From Actinokineospora baliensis (lineage in GTDB: Bacteria > Actinomycetota > Actinomycetes > Mycobacteriales > Pseudonocardiaceae): a stretch of 64,000 nucleotides of DNA. Position 1 is the first letter of the stretch, and each line of letters begins with the position of its first letter. The DNA lies in NCBI RefSeq assembly GCF_016907695.1, contig NZ_JAFBCK010000001.1, forward strand, positions 4,204,001-4,268,000, written 5' to 3'. Positions 51,901 through 60,124 of the stretch are shown in pieces. The translations under genes were made by a program, and so were the position numbers. The notes under the pieces are model-generated. The model made no database searches, was not told where the DNA came from, and was given only the letters and a program-made list of their open reading frames with translations.

Positions 51901-52514
51901 GCCGAGACGAGGTGGAACCGGGTGTAGGCGATCTCGGCGGTGTGCTCGGCCAGCACCCGCGCCGCCGCCGAGCACACGGCCTCGACCGAGTTGTCGGCCG
52001 AGCGGGGCAGTCCACCCAGGTCGCGCAGCGCCGCGAGCCTGCGCGCGGCCACCACCCGCGACGTCGTGTCGGTCGTCGTGCTGAACACCCCGGCGATCCG
52101 CCCGTCGCCCTCGCGCACCGGGCTGTGCGAGTAGGTCCAGAACGTCTCCTCGGCGAACCCGCGCCGGTTCATCACCAGCCGGTGGTCGTCCACCCAGGTA
52201 CCGGAACCGGTCCGCAGCACGTGGTCGATCTCCGGGCCGATGGTCGGCCAGACCTCGGCGAACACCGCCCGCCCCGACACCCCGAGGCCCCCGGGGTGCT
52301 TGGTGCCCGCCAGCGGCGCGAACGCGTCGTTGTAGAGCACCGTCAGCTCGTCGCCCCACCACAGCAGCATCGGGTGCCGCGACTCCAGCAGCAGGCCGAC
52401 CGCCGTGCGCAGCGCCTCCGACCAGCCAGAACGCGGTCCCAGCGGCGTCGTCGACCAGTCGAAGGCCGCCACCAGCCCCGCCATCTCCCCGGCCACCGGC
52501 TCGTCGACGCGCAC
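48918..52514 (-). CDS. Hybrid PAS-GAF histidine kinase/receiver/PAS-GAF/SpoIIE phosphatase
   Basis: 1198 residues, GTG 52514. Domains in order: PAS (about 20-150), GAF (about 165-300), HisKA with His322 in NVSHEFRTPL, HATPase (NLLSNAVKYTF, DSGVGLP, GAGIGLALV), receiver with Asp625 (LVLSDVMMPRMDGFEL), PAS (about 700-820), GAF (about 830-960), and SpoIIE/PP2C phosphatase (VGGDWYDVVQLPQGRIGIVV, VGNGLAAAAVMGQL, LLYTDGLVERR, DDDVAVVAY). All catalytic residues are present, so one polypeptide can autophosphorylate, receive phosphate and dephosphorylate a STAS partner. This links a two-component input to a partner switch. It is divergent from an RsbW-like kinase gene. It is cytosolic, with no transmembrane helix. 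Confidence 0.93.
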   Translation of the reverse strand: MRVDEPVAGEMAGLVAAFDWSTTPLGPRSGWSEALRTAVGLLLESRHPMLLWWGDELTVLYNDAFAPLAGTKHPGGLGVSGRAVFAEVWPTIGPEIDHVLRTGSGTWVDDHRLVMNRRGFAEETFWTYSHSPVREGDGRIAGVFSTTTDTTSRVVAARRLAALRDLGGLPRSADNSVEAVCSAAARVLAEHTAEIAYTRFHLVSADGELLVAAECGQAPQDQKRGAAVAAAWEARESVRRGSRELLVPLQPGSGGDSPGVLVLGVSEHREFDKDYHDFLVLVGGQISAAVSDARAYQDQRRQITDLAELDRIKSDFFANVSHEFRTPLTLIAGEAADAVADQATPLAPTQRKRAEVVLRNAERLRRLVEDLLDLARLEAGALTPDLRWTDLSALTEEVATSFAPAVRKAGLSLVLRCPALPRLVAVDRGMWEKVVLNLLSNAVKYTFAGHIEVELVDLGDDVELVVRDSGVGLPPEELPQVFTRFHRVTDRRGRSFEGAGIGLALVDELAQLHGGSTSVISAVGVGSAFHVRIPYGDVAAEAGVSIPAGRTAHLTEALRWSDAAVEPVPQAPKDAPTVLVVDDNPDLRRFVTALLSPTWHVAQAEDGTAALARIAEEAPDLVLSDVMMPRMDGFELVRTLRADPATAELPVVFLSTRAGEDAAIEALDAGADDFLPKPFSPAELVARVRSTLELARLRTRAARFRKTLVEALQEGFYLADAEGTVIEANAAFGKITGYPVSGLPFRWPYPWLSEGEDRHRQGRVHAQFLRQGEGEFLYPIRHRDGHRVWVSSLVATLPDRTGAARMSVGTIRDVTARVTAADREATLARYTAALASAVDVDGVLGAGLPALADAFGAWSAAVVLWRTGSPDPRVVAHPTAVGWEQWSPDLRQAIADAMRRRAGAVAVLRDETGLALVTALGAADAVLVVRPKSAPDPADRSLFALMSQHLALATARARSFDETRGVALTLQHALLGPTDLPIGLAVRYEPAVLPLEVGGDWYDVVQLPQGRIGIVVGDCVGNGLAAAAVMGQLRSACRALLQQADSAAQALSQLDAYAEDVPGASCTTVFCGIVDPANGTLRYSRAGHPPPVVVTTDGDTHVLDAAGSLPLAVMPNTNRTNALTELPRGSTVLLYTDGLVERRDEPWDVGLDRLRFSLSRQAAPNVPLATVIDRVFDDLRPASGYDDDVAVVAYRAEH

Positions 52515-52661
52515 ACCGGTGACCTTGCCCCATCACCGCGGTGGACGCGACCTCTTCCCCCGGTCCGCCCAGCCCGTCAGGATGAACCCGCGGTAACGGA
52601 TACATTGCCGGAGGCGACTCGTTCGATGACGTGTGAATGGCGTGACCAAGGGGGTAGCACG

Positions 52662-53120
52662 GTGCCGACCGCTCCGGGCGCAGGCGAGGCGGGTGTGCCG
52701 ACCGCCGTCTCGGCTGTGGCCTCGACCGAGGGCGACGTGCTCACCGTGCGCATGCCACCCCGGTTGGACCTCCTGGTCACCGTGCGCAACCACGTGCGCG
52801 GCTGGCTCGCCGACCACGGCGTCGTCCTCGAGACCGCCCGCAACATCGTCATGGCCACCGACGAGGCCATGACCAACGCCGTCCAGCACCGCGTGCGCGT
52901 GGACTCGGCCGAGGGCGCCGTGATGCTCACGGTCCAAGCGCACTCCACCGCCATCGTCGTCACCGTCGCCGACAACGGCCCTTGGCAGCTGCCCGTGCAG
53001 GGTCTCCCCATCGACGGCGGGTTCAACCTCCCGCTCCTACGCGTTCTGGCCGACGAGGTGCACCTGCGCCACCAGGACGGCAGGAGCACCCTTGTAGCGC
53101 ACTTCCCGCACCGCGGCTGA
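52662..53120 (+). CDS. RsbW-like ATP-binding anti-sigma factor kinase
   Basis: 152 residues. GTG 52662 is preferred (AAGGGGG 7 nt upstream); ATG 52626 is in frame with a poorer ribosome site. It is a single HATPase_c domain of the RsbW/SpoIIAB class: VRNHVRGWLADHGV, N-box ATDEAMTNAVQHRVR, G1 VADNGPWQLP, and a G2-like GGFNLPLLRVLADEV. It lacks the usual GRGL of G2, so kinase activity is not certain. It would phosphorylate STAS antagonists and bind a sigma factor. It is divergent from the hybrid kinase-phosphatase, completing the local partner-switch set. Confidence 0.88.
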   Translation: MPTAPGAGEAGVPTAVSAVASTEGDVLTVRMPPRLDLLVTVRNHVRGWLADHGVVLETARNIVMATDEAMTNAVQHRVRVDSAEGAVMLTVQAHSTAIVVTVADNGPWQLPVQGLPIDGGFNLPLLRVLADEVHLRHQDGRSTLVAHFPHRG

Positions 53121-53158
53121 CCGCACGCGCGCGGCCCGCTCCGGGCATAGTTGGCGCC

Positions 53159-53977
53159 ATGAGCGTGCTGCGAAGCGTCAAGAGGGTCGGATACGGGGCG
53201 ATGCAACTGGCCGGGCCAGGCGTCTTCGGGCCGCCCGCCGACCCGGAGGGCGCCGTCGCCGTCCTGCGCCGCGCCGTCGAGCTCGGTGTCGACCACATCG
53301 ACACCTCCGACTACTACGGCCCGTACGTCGTCAACGAGCTCATCGCCCACGCGCTCAAGCCCTACCCGGCCGACCTGGTGATCGTGACCAAGATCGGGGC
53401 GCGTCGCGACGACACCGGCAACTGGCTGCCCGCGCTGGCACCCGACGAACTCCGCTCCGCCGTCCACGACAACCTCACCCGCCTCGGTGTTGAGCGACTC
53501 GACGTGGTCAACCTGCGCGTGATGGACGAGTCACCGCTGGAGGAGTCGTTCGCCGTGCTCGCCGCGCTACGCGAAGAGGGCCTGGTCGGCGAACTGGGCG
53601 TCAGCAACGTGACGCTCGCCCAGTTGGAAAAGGCTCGTGAGGTGGCCCCGGTCTCTTGTGTCCAGAACCACTACAACATCACCGAGCGCGGCGACGACTC
53701 CTTGATCGAACGCACCAATGAGCTGGGCATCTCTTATGTGCCGTTCTTCCCCCTAGGCGGATTCCAACCGATCCAAGCCGACGTTCTGCACACCGTCGCT
53801 TCCCGCCACGGCGCCACCGACCGGCAGATCGCGCTCGCCTGGCTACTGGCTCGTTCACCGAACATCCTGCTCATCCCCGGCACGAAGACACCCGCGCACC
53901 TGGAACAGAACCTGGCCGTCGCCGACATCGCCCTCACCGCCGAGGACGTGGCCGAACTCGACGCCGTCGCGGGCTGA
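53159..53977 (+). CDS. Aldo/keto reductase
   Basis: 272 residues, ATG 53159. It is an NADPH-dependent (beta/alpha)8-barrel oxidoreductase. The catalytic Asp and Tyr are in HIDTSDYYGP and the Lys in VIVTKIG. The fourth tetrad position, usually His in a V-Q-L-H pattern, is occupied by Asn in VVNLRVMDE, a variation seen in the actinobacterial branch. The cofactor-binding C-terminus includes LLIPGTKTPAHLEQNLA. It reduces carbonyls to alcohols; the substrate is unknown. It follows the RsbW gene by 38 bp and may be read with it, perhaps as a stress gene. Confidence 0.9.
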   Translation: MSVLRSVKRVGYGAMQLAGPGVFGPPADPEGAVAVLRRAVELGVDHIDTSDYYGPYVVNELIAHALKPYPADLVIVTKIGARRDDTGNWLPALAPDELRSAVHDNLTRLGVERLDVVNLRVMDESPLEESFAVLAALREEGLVGELGVSNVTLAQLEKAREVAPVSCVQNHYNITERGDDSLIERTNELGISYVPFFPLGGFQPIQADVLHTVASRHGATDRQIALAWLLARSPNILLIPGTKTPAHLEQNLAVADIALTAEDVAELDAVAG

Positions 53978-54023
53978 TCCCGGGGGCGGGGCACCGGCGG
54001 TCGCGTCGTCACTTCGTGGTGAT

Positions 54024-54046
54024 TTGTCGGCCCCCGCTGATATCCT
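54024..54046 (+). promoter_or_regulatory. Candidate promoter giving a leaderless transcript of the cyclopropane synthase gene
   Basis: TTGTCGGCC (54024-54032), an 8-nt spacer and TATCCT (54041-54046). The -10-like element ends 6 nt before the GTG at 54053, so transcription would start at or next to the start codon. The spacing resembles the short-spacer RecA-NDp type, but the upstream element matches only in 7 of 9 positions. Confidence 0.35.
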
Positions 54047-54052
54047 GGGCCG

Positions 54053-55204
54053 GTGACGGGGCAGAAAGCCGACTGGGGCGCCTTCGGGCGGCGTTACCGG
54101 ACGTTCTTCCGCAAGCGGGCCGAGGTGCCGTTCCGCGTCGAGCCCCCCACCGGGGACGGTCGCACCCTGGGCTCCGGCGACCCGGTGTTCACCCTGATCG
54201 CCAACAACAGCAAGGGCATGGCCGCGCTGAACTCCCTGGACCAGGTCCAGGTCGGCCTCGCCTACCTGGCGGGCCACCTCGAGATCGAGGGCGACTTCCT
54301 CGCCGCGATGTCGGTGCGCAAGTTCTTCGGGGACTTCCACCCGCTCTCCTACGCCAACCGGTTCCTGCCCGCGTTCGTGCGCGGCAAGACCGAGCACGAC
54401 CGGCGGTCCATCACCGCGCACTACGACCGCGACCCCGAGTTCTTCCTGTCCTTCTTGGACGATCGGCACCGCTGCTACACGCAGGGCTCCTTCAAGTCCG
54501 ACGACGAGCCGATCGAAGACGCCATGACCCGCAAGATGGACATGGCCATCGAGCAGTTGGGACTCAACCCGGGGGACAAGGTCCTCGAGGTCGGCGGCGG
54601 CTGGGGCGCGTTCGTCGAGTACGCGGGCCGCAAGGGCATCGAGGTCACCACGCTGACCCTGTCCGAACCGTCGGAGCTCTACCTCAAGGGGCTCATCGAC
54701 CGCGAGGGCCTGCCGTGCCAGGTGCTGCGCCAGCACATCTACAAGTACTCGCCGGGCGTCAAGTACGACGCCGTGGTCAACATGGGTGTCACCGAGCACC
54801 TGCCTGACTACGCGACGTCATTGCGCAAGTACGAGGAGCTGCTCAAGCCCGGCGGCCGGGTCTACCTCGACGCGTTGGCGATGCGCGCCAAGCACCGCAC
54901 GTCGACCTTCATGAGCCGCTACGTCTACCCGGGTGTGTCCAGCCCGCTGCTGCTGCACGACTACCTGCACCAGGTCGCGAAGTCGCCGTTCGACCTGACC
55001 TCGGTGGACGACGAGCGGCACAACTACTACCTCACCTGCAAGATCTGGGCCGAGAAGCTCGACCGCAACCGCGAGCACGTGATCGGCAACTGGGGCGAGC
55101 CGCTGTACCGGCACTTCCGGTTGTTCCTGTGGGGTTCGGCCGCGGGCTTCAACAGCGGTCTTGTGCAGGCGTACCGCTGGGCACTGGAGCTGCCCGCTCG
55201 CTGA
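54053..55204 (+). CDS. Cyclopropane-fatty-acyl-phospholipid synthase-like methyltransferase
   Basis: 383 residues, GTG 54053, probably leaderless (no ribosome site; promoter-like sequence directly upstream). The N-terminal ~110 residues are the substrate-binding extension of bacterial CFA synthases (IEGDFLAAMSVRKFF). A linker with SITAHYDRDPEFFLSFLDDR follows, corresponding to the conserved HYD(L)...FY...LD signature, then SAM motif I KVLEVGGGWGAFVEYA (about 176-191). VVNMGVTEHLPDYA lies near the bicarbonate/active-site region. It adds a methylene or methyl group from SAM to unsaturated acyl chains in membrane phospholipids. The family assignment is good; the exact product (cyclopropane or methyl branch) is open. 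Confidence 0.88.
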   Translation: MTGQKADWGAFGRRYRTFFRKRAEVPFRVEPPTGDGRTLGSGDPVFTLIANNSKGMAALNSLDQVQVGLAYLAGHLEIEGDFLAAMSVRKFFGDFHPLSYANRFLPAFVRGKTEHDRRSITAHYDRDPEFFLSFLDDRHRCYTQGSFKSDDEPIEDAMTRKMDMAIEQLGLNPGDKVLEVGGGWGAFVEYAGRKGIEVTTLTLSEPSELYLKGLIDREGLPCQVLRQHIYKYSPGVKYDAVVNMGVTEHLPDYATSLRKYEELLKPGGRVYLDALAMRAKHRTSTFMSRYVYPGVSSPLLLHDYLHQVAKSPFDLTSVDDERHNYYLTCKIWAEKLDRNREHVIGNWGEPLYRHFRLFLWGSAAGFNSGLVQAYRWALELPAR

Positions 55205-55206
55205 TC

Positions 55207-55228
55207 AGGTCCGGTCGCGACCGGACCT
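55207..55228. terminator. 22-bp perfect palindrome after the cyclopropane synthase gene
   Basis: AGGTCCGGTCG and its exact complement lie back to back, starting 3 nt after the stop codon. It is terminator-like in position, but there is no separate loop, so an operator for the following operon is possible. Confidence 0.5.
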
Positions 55229-55247
55229 GTGGACAACCGCACCCGCA

Positions 55248-55270
55248 CTGTCGGTGCCCACCGCTACTCT
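55248..55270 (+). promoter_or_regulatory. RecA-NDp/PafBC-type DNA-damage promoter motif
   Basis: CTGTCGGTG (55248-55256), an exact 8-nt spacer and TACTCT (55265-55270) match the mycobacterial RecA-independent damage promoter consensus tTGTCRGTG-N8-TAnnnT at all but the first base. The start point would be about 70 nt before ATG 55346. This implies that the MoxR/DUF5682 operon is DNA-damage induced. Confidence 0.6.
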
Positions 55271-55345
55271 TTGGCGTGCGTGGGGGGCGTTCCTCCACTT
55301 CGGACCGAGTTGTGGAGGGTACGGGGCAGTGGGGGGAACAGTCGC

Positions 55346-58300
55346 ATGAGCACGGACACCGCGCTGCTGGCCGCGGGGGCGGTCCTGCCGAGCGCGAGCG
55401 AGGGCGCCGATCGGGACGACCTGCTGGCCAGGAGCTACCGGCACCCCGCACTCGACGACCGCGTCGTCGTGCGGCTGGTGCCCGGCGTGCTGGCCGAGGC
55501 CGAGGACCTGACCGCGGACTACCTGGGGTTCGCCCCGCCGGAGAGCAGCACCCGGGTGGGCACGGCCCGGCGGGTCGCGCTCGGCTTCCCGGCGTGGGCG
55601 CTGGTGCACGACCCCGGCAACGCGCACCACGCGTTGGCCCTGGTCAAGGAGATCGAGCGGCTGGACAGGGTGGCCAAGTCCAAGGCCGGTGCCGCCAAGG
55701 ACGGGTTCACCGACCTGGCCGCGATGCTCGGCCGATCGGCGCCGCACTTCCTGCCGACCTTCTTCGAGGAGGCGGCGCGGATCTTCTTGCGGCACGGCAA
55801 CGCCAACTACGCGTCCACGATGTTCAGCAAGGCGCGCGAAGCCGAACAGGTCCACGACCTCGCGGTGGATCCAGACCGGGTCCGCGCGGTCTTCTTGGAG
55901 TTCGCCTTCGCAGGCGTGCTGCCCGCCAAGGCGTTGTCCGCGTACGCCAAGGAGCTCGCCCGCCGTTACCCGCCCGCGGAGGCGTACGAGCGGTTCCGCA
56001 CCCTCTGCGTCGAACGCGTCAAGGGCGGGTTGCCGCCGCATGCCGGGATGCCGGAAGACCTCCGGCGCTTGGTCAAGGCGGCCGCGCTCGACCCCCGCGC
56101 CGAGGACGAGTCGGTGCTGCGCGCGATCCTGGACACCACGGCCGTGGCCCGCGCCGCCGCCGGGTTCTGGAAGTCCTATCGCGACGCACTGATCACGCTG
56201 ACCAGGAACGACTCAGCGGTCCGGGATCGGTTGTTGGTGCTCGTGCCGCGTCGACACGGCACCTTCGACCCGTGGCTCGACATCGTCACCGCCGGTGGTG
56301 CCACCGCTGTGTTCACCGGCGCCGCGGATCCGGCGGCACCGATCAGCCCGGCGCGCTGGCTCAGCGAGGTCATCAGCGCCCGGTGGGCCGAGTGGCGGGC
56401 GCCGGAGCGCACCCCGGCCCTGCTCGACCTGGTCGAGGCGATGGCCGCGCGACTGGTCGCCGACGGGGAATCCGTCACCGTCGTCGCCCGCCGCGACGAC
56501 GTCGAACTGGACCTGCTCGACCTGTTGATCGCCTGCGGGGTGCCGATCAACACCGGCGATCTCCCACTCGACATGAACGTCCGGGGGTGGTTGGTCGACA
56601 CGACCCCGGGTCGACGTGACCTGGCCGCGGTGGCGGGCAGCGATCTCGCCGAGCGCCTGGGCACCGAGGTATTCGGGTACCTGCGGAACCACTCGCGTGG
56701 CGGCGTCACCGATGCGGCGGTGCTGCGCGGTGCTCTAGAGGTGCCGGGGCTGCGGGCGGCTCTCAAGGACTGGATCACCACCCGCGTCGTCAAACCCGGA
56801 CACACAGTCCTCGCCATCGGTGCCACCGTGAGCGAGTTGGCCGTGCTGGGCGTCCCCGAGGCGTTCGCCGACGCCCCTGAGGCGGCGGACTCCCTGGCCG
56901 CGGTCGACGTCGAGAGCGCACTCCTGCACACGCTGCGGGCCGGGGTGTTCGACGAGCTCGGGTGGGAGGCGTTGGACCAGGCCGTCGTCAGCTTCCCGGT
57001 CACCCAGGACGGCAAGCGCGCGGTCGAGGTGATCGGCGAGGGGTGGCCCGCGGTCGTGCTGGGGCACGAGAGCCGCGTCGTCGTGGTCGGACCGGACGGT
57101 GTCCTGACCGAGCACCTGGCGCAGATCCCGGCTGCGGCACGGGCGACGTGGCACTCCTCGATCAAGGGGGCGTGGTTCGACAGCGCGCTCCTCACCTACT
57201 GGCTCGGGCCGGACAAGAACCTGGCCTACTGGAGTGACGACCCGCGTCGGCACTTCACCCCGGGAGAGCTGAGCGCGTGGGGTGGGCACACGATCGCCGC
57301 GTCGATCGCCCTGCCCGGCGGCGGGAGGTTCACCGGTCGACGAGCCGTCCACCCCGGCGACACGCACCTCTCCGACCCGCGGATGACCTTCGGCGACGGG
57401 ACCACGGTGTGGTGCGCCCGGTGGAGCAACGGCTGGGAGTGGTTCCAGGTCGACCCGAACACCGGCACCGCCGGTCGGGCCAGCCTGCCCGCCTTCCTCG
57501 ACGACTTCGCCGAGGCGGGCGCTCAACTGGATCTTCACCAGTGCGACCTCCGGCCGACGGCCCCGGGCACCGAGGCGAGTCCTCTGGGCGCCGCGGGCGG
57601 GCTGCACGGGTGGCGGTTGCGCCGGGAGGAGAACGGGTCCTGGACGGGGGAGGGCACCGACGGGCGACGCGTTAGCTCGGCTGTTGCCGTGAACGGGCTC
57701 CTGGAGGTGCCCGGCGGCAGGCTTGCCGTGGTGCGCAGTCATCGGCTCATGACGCTGCGCGACGCGGAAGACGTGGCGGTGGCCACGATCATCGACGGCG
57801 AGAACCACCCTGACTACGCCGCGGGCACGCCCCTGGTGGTGCCCTTCCTGTGGTGGCACCTCTTCCGCCCGCGTGACTTGGCGGGTTCGGCCGCGCTGCG
57901 TGCGGTGACCATCGATGCCGTGCGCGCAATGCTGGCCGCCGCGGCCGCCGAAGTCGGGACTGAGGCCGCGCCCGACAATCAGACTGCCTATTGCGACATC
58001 GTGGCGGGCAAACGCGATGCCGTCGCCATGGCCGTCCTCGCGGGCTTGCCCGGTCTCAGCCATCCTGGCCTCCTCGCGGGGGTTGTCGGTGTGGTCCGCG
58101 CCGCCGCTCGCCACCAGGTCGGGCTGCGCGCGTTCGGTGACCTCGCTGTCCAGGCCAGGGCGCTCGGGGACTGGTTGGGCGCGGCCGCTCCCGTGGTGAC
58201 CGATGACGAGGTCAACACCGCGCTCAACTGGTTCGGTGACTTCCAGGGGGGACGCCAGACCGGGGCTGCGGCCACGCTGCCCGCCGTCATCGACGCCTTG

Positions 58301-60124
58301 CGCGCCGCCGCGGCCCAGCCCAGCCCGGTCGCTGCGGCCCTGCCCGAGTGCACGAGCACGGCGTGGCTCAGCTTCTTGCCGCACCTCGGTGCGCTGGCGC
58401 ACCGGGCCGCCTCGCCGTTGACGCCGGAACCTGACCGGGCCGCGCTGGGGCACGTGCTGCGGTGGACGGCCGACAGCGGCATCCTCGACCGGCCCGGCCA
58501 CTGGCGGACCCTGTCGATCAGGGTGCCGGTCCAGGAGACCATCACCCGCAACGCCGTGACACCGGTGCCCGGCGGGTTCCTCGACGTGGTCGACGGCGGC
58601 TGGTATGGCCGCCCGGCCACCGTCATCCAGTTCGCCGCCGTCCCTGGCGACTTCGCGATGCCCGCGACGTGGTCAGCCGAGCGCGAGTGGGTGTTGCCCG
58701 CGACCCCGGATCGCGGGTGGATCCACCGGTTCCTCGACACCCTCGCCGCTCGAGGGCCGTTGTCCTGGCGACCGGAGACCGCGGCGGAACTCGTCGAGGC
58801 GACCGGGATGGGCAGCGCGGAAGCGGCCTACCTGCTCGGGGGCATGCCGGGCGTCAGCACATGGGGCCGGACGTTCATCAGCACCCAGGACCGCACTCTG
58901 CTCGGCCTGTCCGCTCCCGCGGCGAACGCGGCGCGGGAGCGGATGCGGCGCCTCGACGAGGACGTCCGCGGTCGGTTGCTGGCCGCGTTGGTCCCCGCGG
59001 ACCCCGAGGACCTGTGGACCGCCGGGCCGGATGTCGCGGCAGCGGCCCAGGTCTGGAACGAGGTGGTGGGTCGGTCGCGGCCCGTTGACGACGCCATCCT
59101 GGTCGACGCGGCCAAGCTGCTGGTGCAGGCTCCGGTCGAGCAGGTCGTCGGTTTGCTCAACCCGGCCGGTTCGAGTGCCCTCACCACCGACGCGGTGATG
59201 CGGCACGCGGGACGGCAGGTGGTCAGCCAGAACCCGGACGGCTTCGGCGTCAACGACTTCGACGCGGTACCCCGCGTGCTGCAGTGGCTGGCGCAACGCC
59301 TCCCGGCCGGGTCGCCGCACCGGGCCACCCTGCCCGAGGCGCTGGCGTTGGCCAAGCAGCGGGCGAGCCACCCGGACTTCGGGATCGCCCTCGGCGGCGC
59401 GGTCGACGAGGCCGACCTGCGCGGCCTGCTGGGTGCTGACCTGCCGCCACCCGGGGAAACCGGCAGGATCCGCGACTGGCTGGGCGTGTACGTCTCGGAG
59501 CGCTCCCACCACTACCTCGCACTGTGGCCCGGCCGCCTCAGCCCACAAGATCGGGATCAGTTGGTGGCGGTGGTCGAGATGACCGGTTCCCGTGAGGTCC
59601 TCGCGGCCTGGGACCTGCTCGGCAGCGAGGGGTTGACGGCGGCCTGCGCCGTACCACCGACGGGTGGCCCCGATTCCCACTTCCAGGACCCCGGCTTCTC
59701 GGTGCCGCACCTGGTGGACGAGGTCGCGGGCAAGCACGGCCTGGAGCCGGACGCGGCCACCGTCTACTTGCAACTGTTGGCCTTGCCGGACCCGACGGAC
59801 GCCAACGTGGCGCGCTGGACCGGGTGGAAGCCCGCCCGCTTGCGCGCCGCGCGGACGGCGCTCGCCGAGACCGACCTGGTCCTCACCGCCAAACGAGCTC
59901 GCGCGGGGCGGTCGCTGTTCCTGCCCGGCGGGTGGCTCGCACTGCCCACACCCCACGTGCCCCTGGAGACCTGGAAAGCCCCCATGTTCGGCTTCACTGA
60001 CATCCCCACCCGGGTGATCGCCGCGAGAGAACCGATCGCCGACCTCTTCGCCCGCGCCTGGCGCCGCGTGCTCGACGGTGACGCGCCCGCCTACGAGGAA
60101 CTCCGGACTGGACGGCGCCGATGA
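55346..60124 (+). CDS. Very large uncharacterised protein of a MoxR-DUF5682 operon
   Basis: 1592 residues. The ATG at 55346 has a G-rich ribosome site (GGGGGGA) 8-9 nt upstream; the frame continues upstream over the promoter motif and is not used there. No catalytic motif is evident. The N-terminal half is alpha-helical (AAMLGRSAPHFLPTFFEEAA, then MFSKAREAEQ). A central beta-rich region (about 590-830) follows, then more helices. Near the C-terminus (about 1480-1550), YLQLLALPDPTDANVARWTG followed by KPARLRAARTALAETDLVLT looks like a winged helix-turn-helix. The stop overlaps the start of the MoxR gene (ATGA), so the two are coupled. Similar genes precede AAA/DUF5682/VWA genes in many actinobacteria; they belong to proposed MoxR-based conflict systems. 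The function is unknown. Confidence 0.8.
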   Translation: MSTDTALLAAGAVLPSASEGADRDDLLARSYRHPALDDRVVVRLVPGVLAEAEDLTADYLGFAPPESSTRVGTARRVALGFPAWALVHDPGNAHHALALVKEIERLDRVAKSKAGAAKDGFTDLAAMLGRSAPHFLPTFFEEAARIFLRHGNANYASTMFSKAREAEQVHDLAVDPDRVRAVFLEFAFAGVLPAKALSAYAKELARRYPPAEAYERFRTLCVERVKGGLPPHAGMPEDLRRLVKAAALDPRAEDESVLRAILDTTAVARAAAGFWKSYRDALITLTRNDSAVRDRLLVLVPRRHGTFDPWLDIVTAGGATAVFTGAADPAAPISPARWLSEVISARWAEWRAPERTPALLDLVEAMAARLVADGESVTVVARRDDVELDLLDLLIACGVPINTGDLPLDMNVRGWLVDTTPGRRDLAAVAGSDLAERLGTEVFGYLRNHSRGGVTDAAVLRGALEVPGLRAALKDWITTRVVKPGHTVLAIGATVSELAVLGVPEAFADAPEAADSLAAVDVESALLHTLRAGVFDELGWEALDQAVVSFPVTQDGKRAVEVIGEGWPAVVLGHESRVVVVGPDGVLTEHLAQIPAAARATWHSSIKGAWFDSALLTYWLGPDKNLAYWSDDPRRHFTPGELSAWGGHTIAASIALPGGGRFTGRRAVHPGDTHLSDPRMTFGDGTTVWCARWSNGWEWFQVDPNTGTAGRASLPAFLDDFAEAGAQLDLHQCDLRPTAPGTEASPLGAAGGLHGWRLRREENGSWTGEGTDGRRVSSAVAVNGLLEVPGGRLAVVRSHRLMTLRDAEDVAVATIIDGENHPDYAAGTPLVVPFLWWHLFRPRDLAGSAALRAVTIDAVRAMLAAAAAEVGTEAAPDNQTAYCDIVAGKRDAVAMAVLAGLPGLSHPGLLAGVVGVVRAAARHQVGLRAFGDLAVQARALGDWLGAAAPVVTDDEVNTALNWFGDFQGGRQTGAAATLPAVIDALRAAAAQPSPVAAALPECTSTAWLSFLPHLGALAHRAASPLTPEPDRAALGHVLRWTADSGILDRPGHWRTLSIRVPVQETITRNAVTPVPGGFLDVVDGGWYGRPATVIQFAAVPGDFAMPATWSAEREWVLPATPDRGWIHRFLDTLAARGPLSWRPETAAELVEATGMGSAEAAYLLGGMPGVSTWGRTFISTQDRTLLGLSAPAANAARERMRRLDEDVRGRLLAALVPADPEDLWTAGPDVAAAAQVWNEVVGRSRPVDDAILVDAAKLLVQAPVEQVVGLLNPAGSSALTTDAVMRHAGRQVVSQNPDGFGVNDFDAVPRVLQWLAQRLPAGSPHRATLPEALALAKQRASHPDFGIALGGAVDEADLRGLLGADLPPPGETGRIRDWLGVYVSERSHHYLALWPGRLSPQDRDQLVAVVEMTGSREVLAAWDLLGSEGLTAACAVPPTGGPDSHFQDPGFSVPHLVDEVAGKHGLEPDAATVYLQLLALPDPTDANVARWTGWKPARLRAARTALAETDLVLTAKRARAGRSLFLPGGWLALPTPHVPLETWKAPMFGFTDIPTRVIAAREPIADLFARAWRRVLDGDAPAYEELRTGRRR

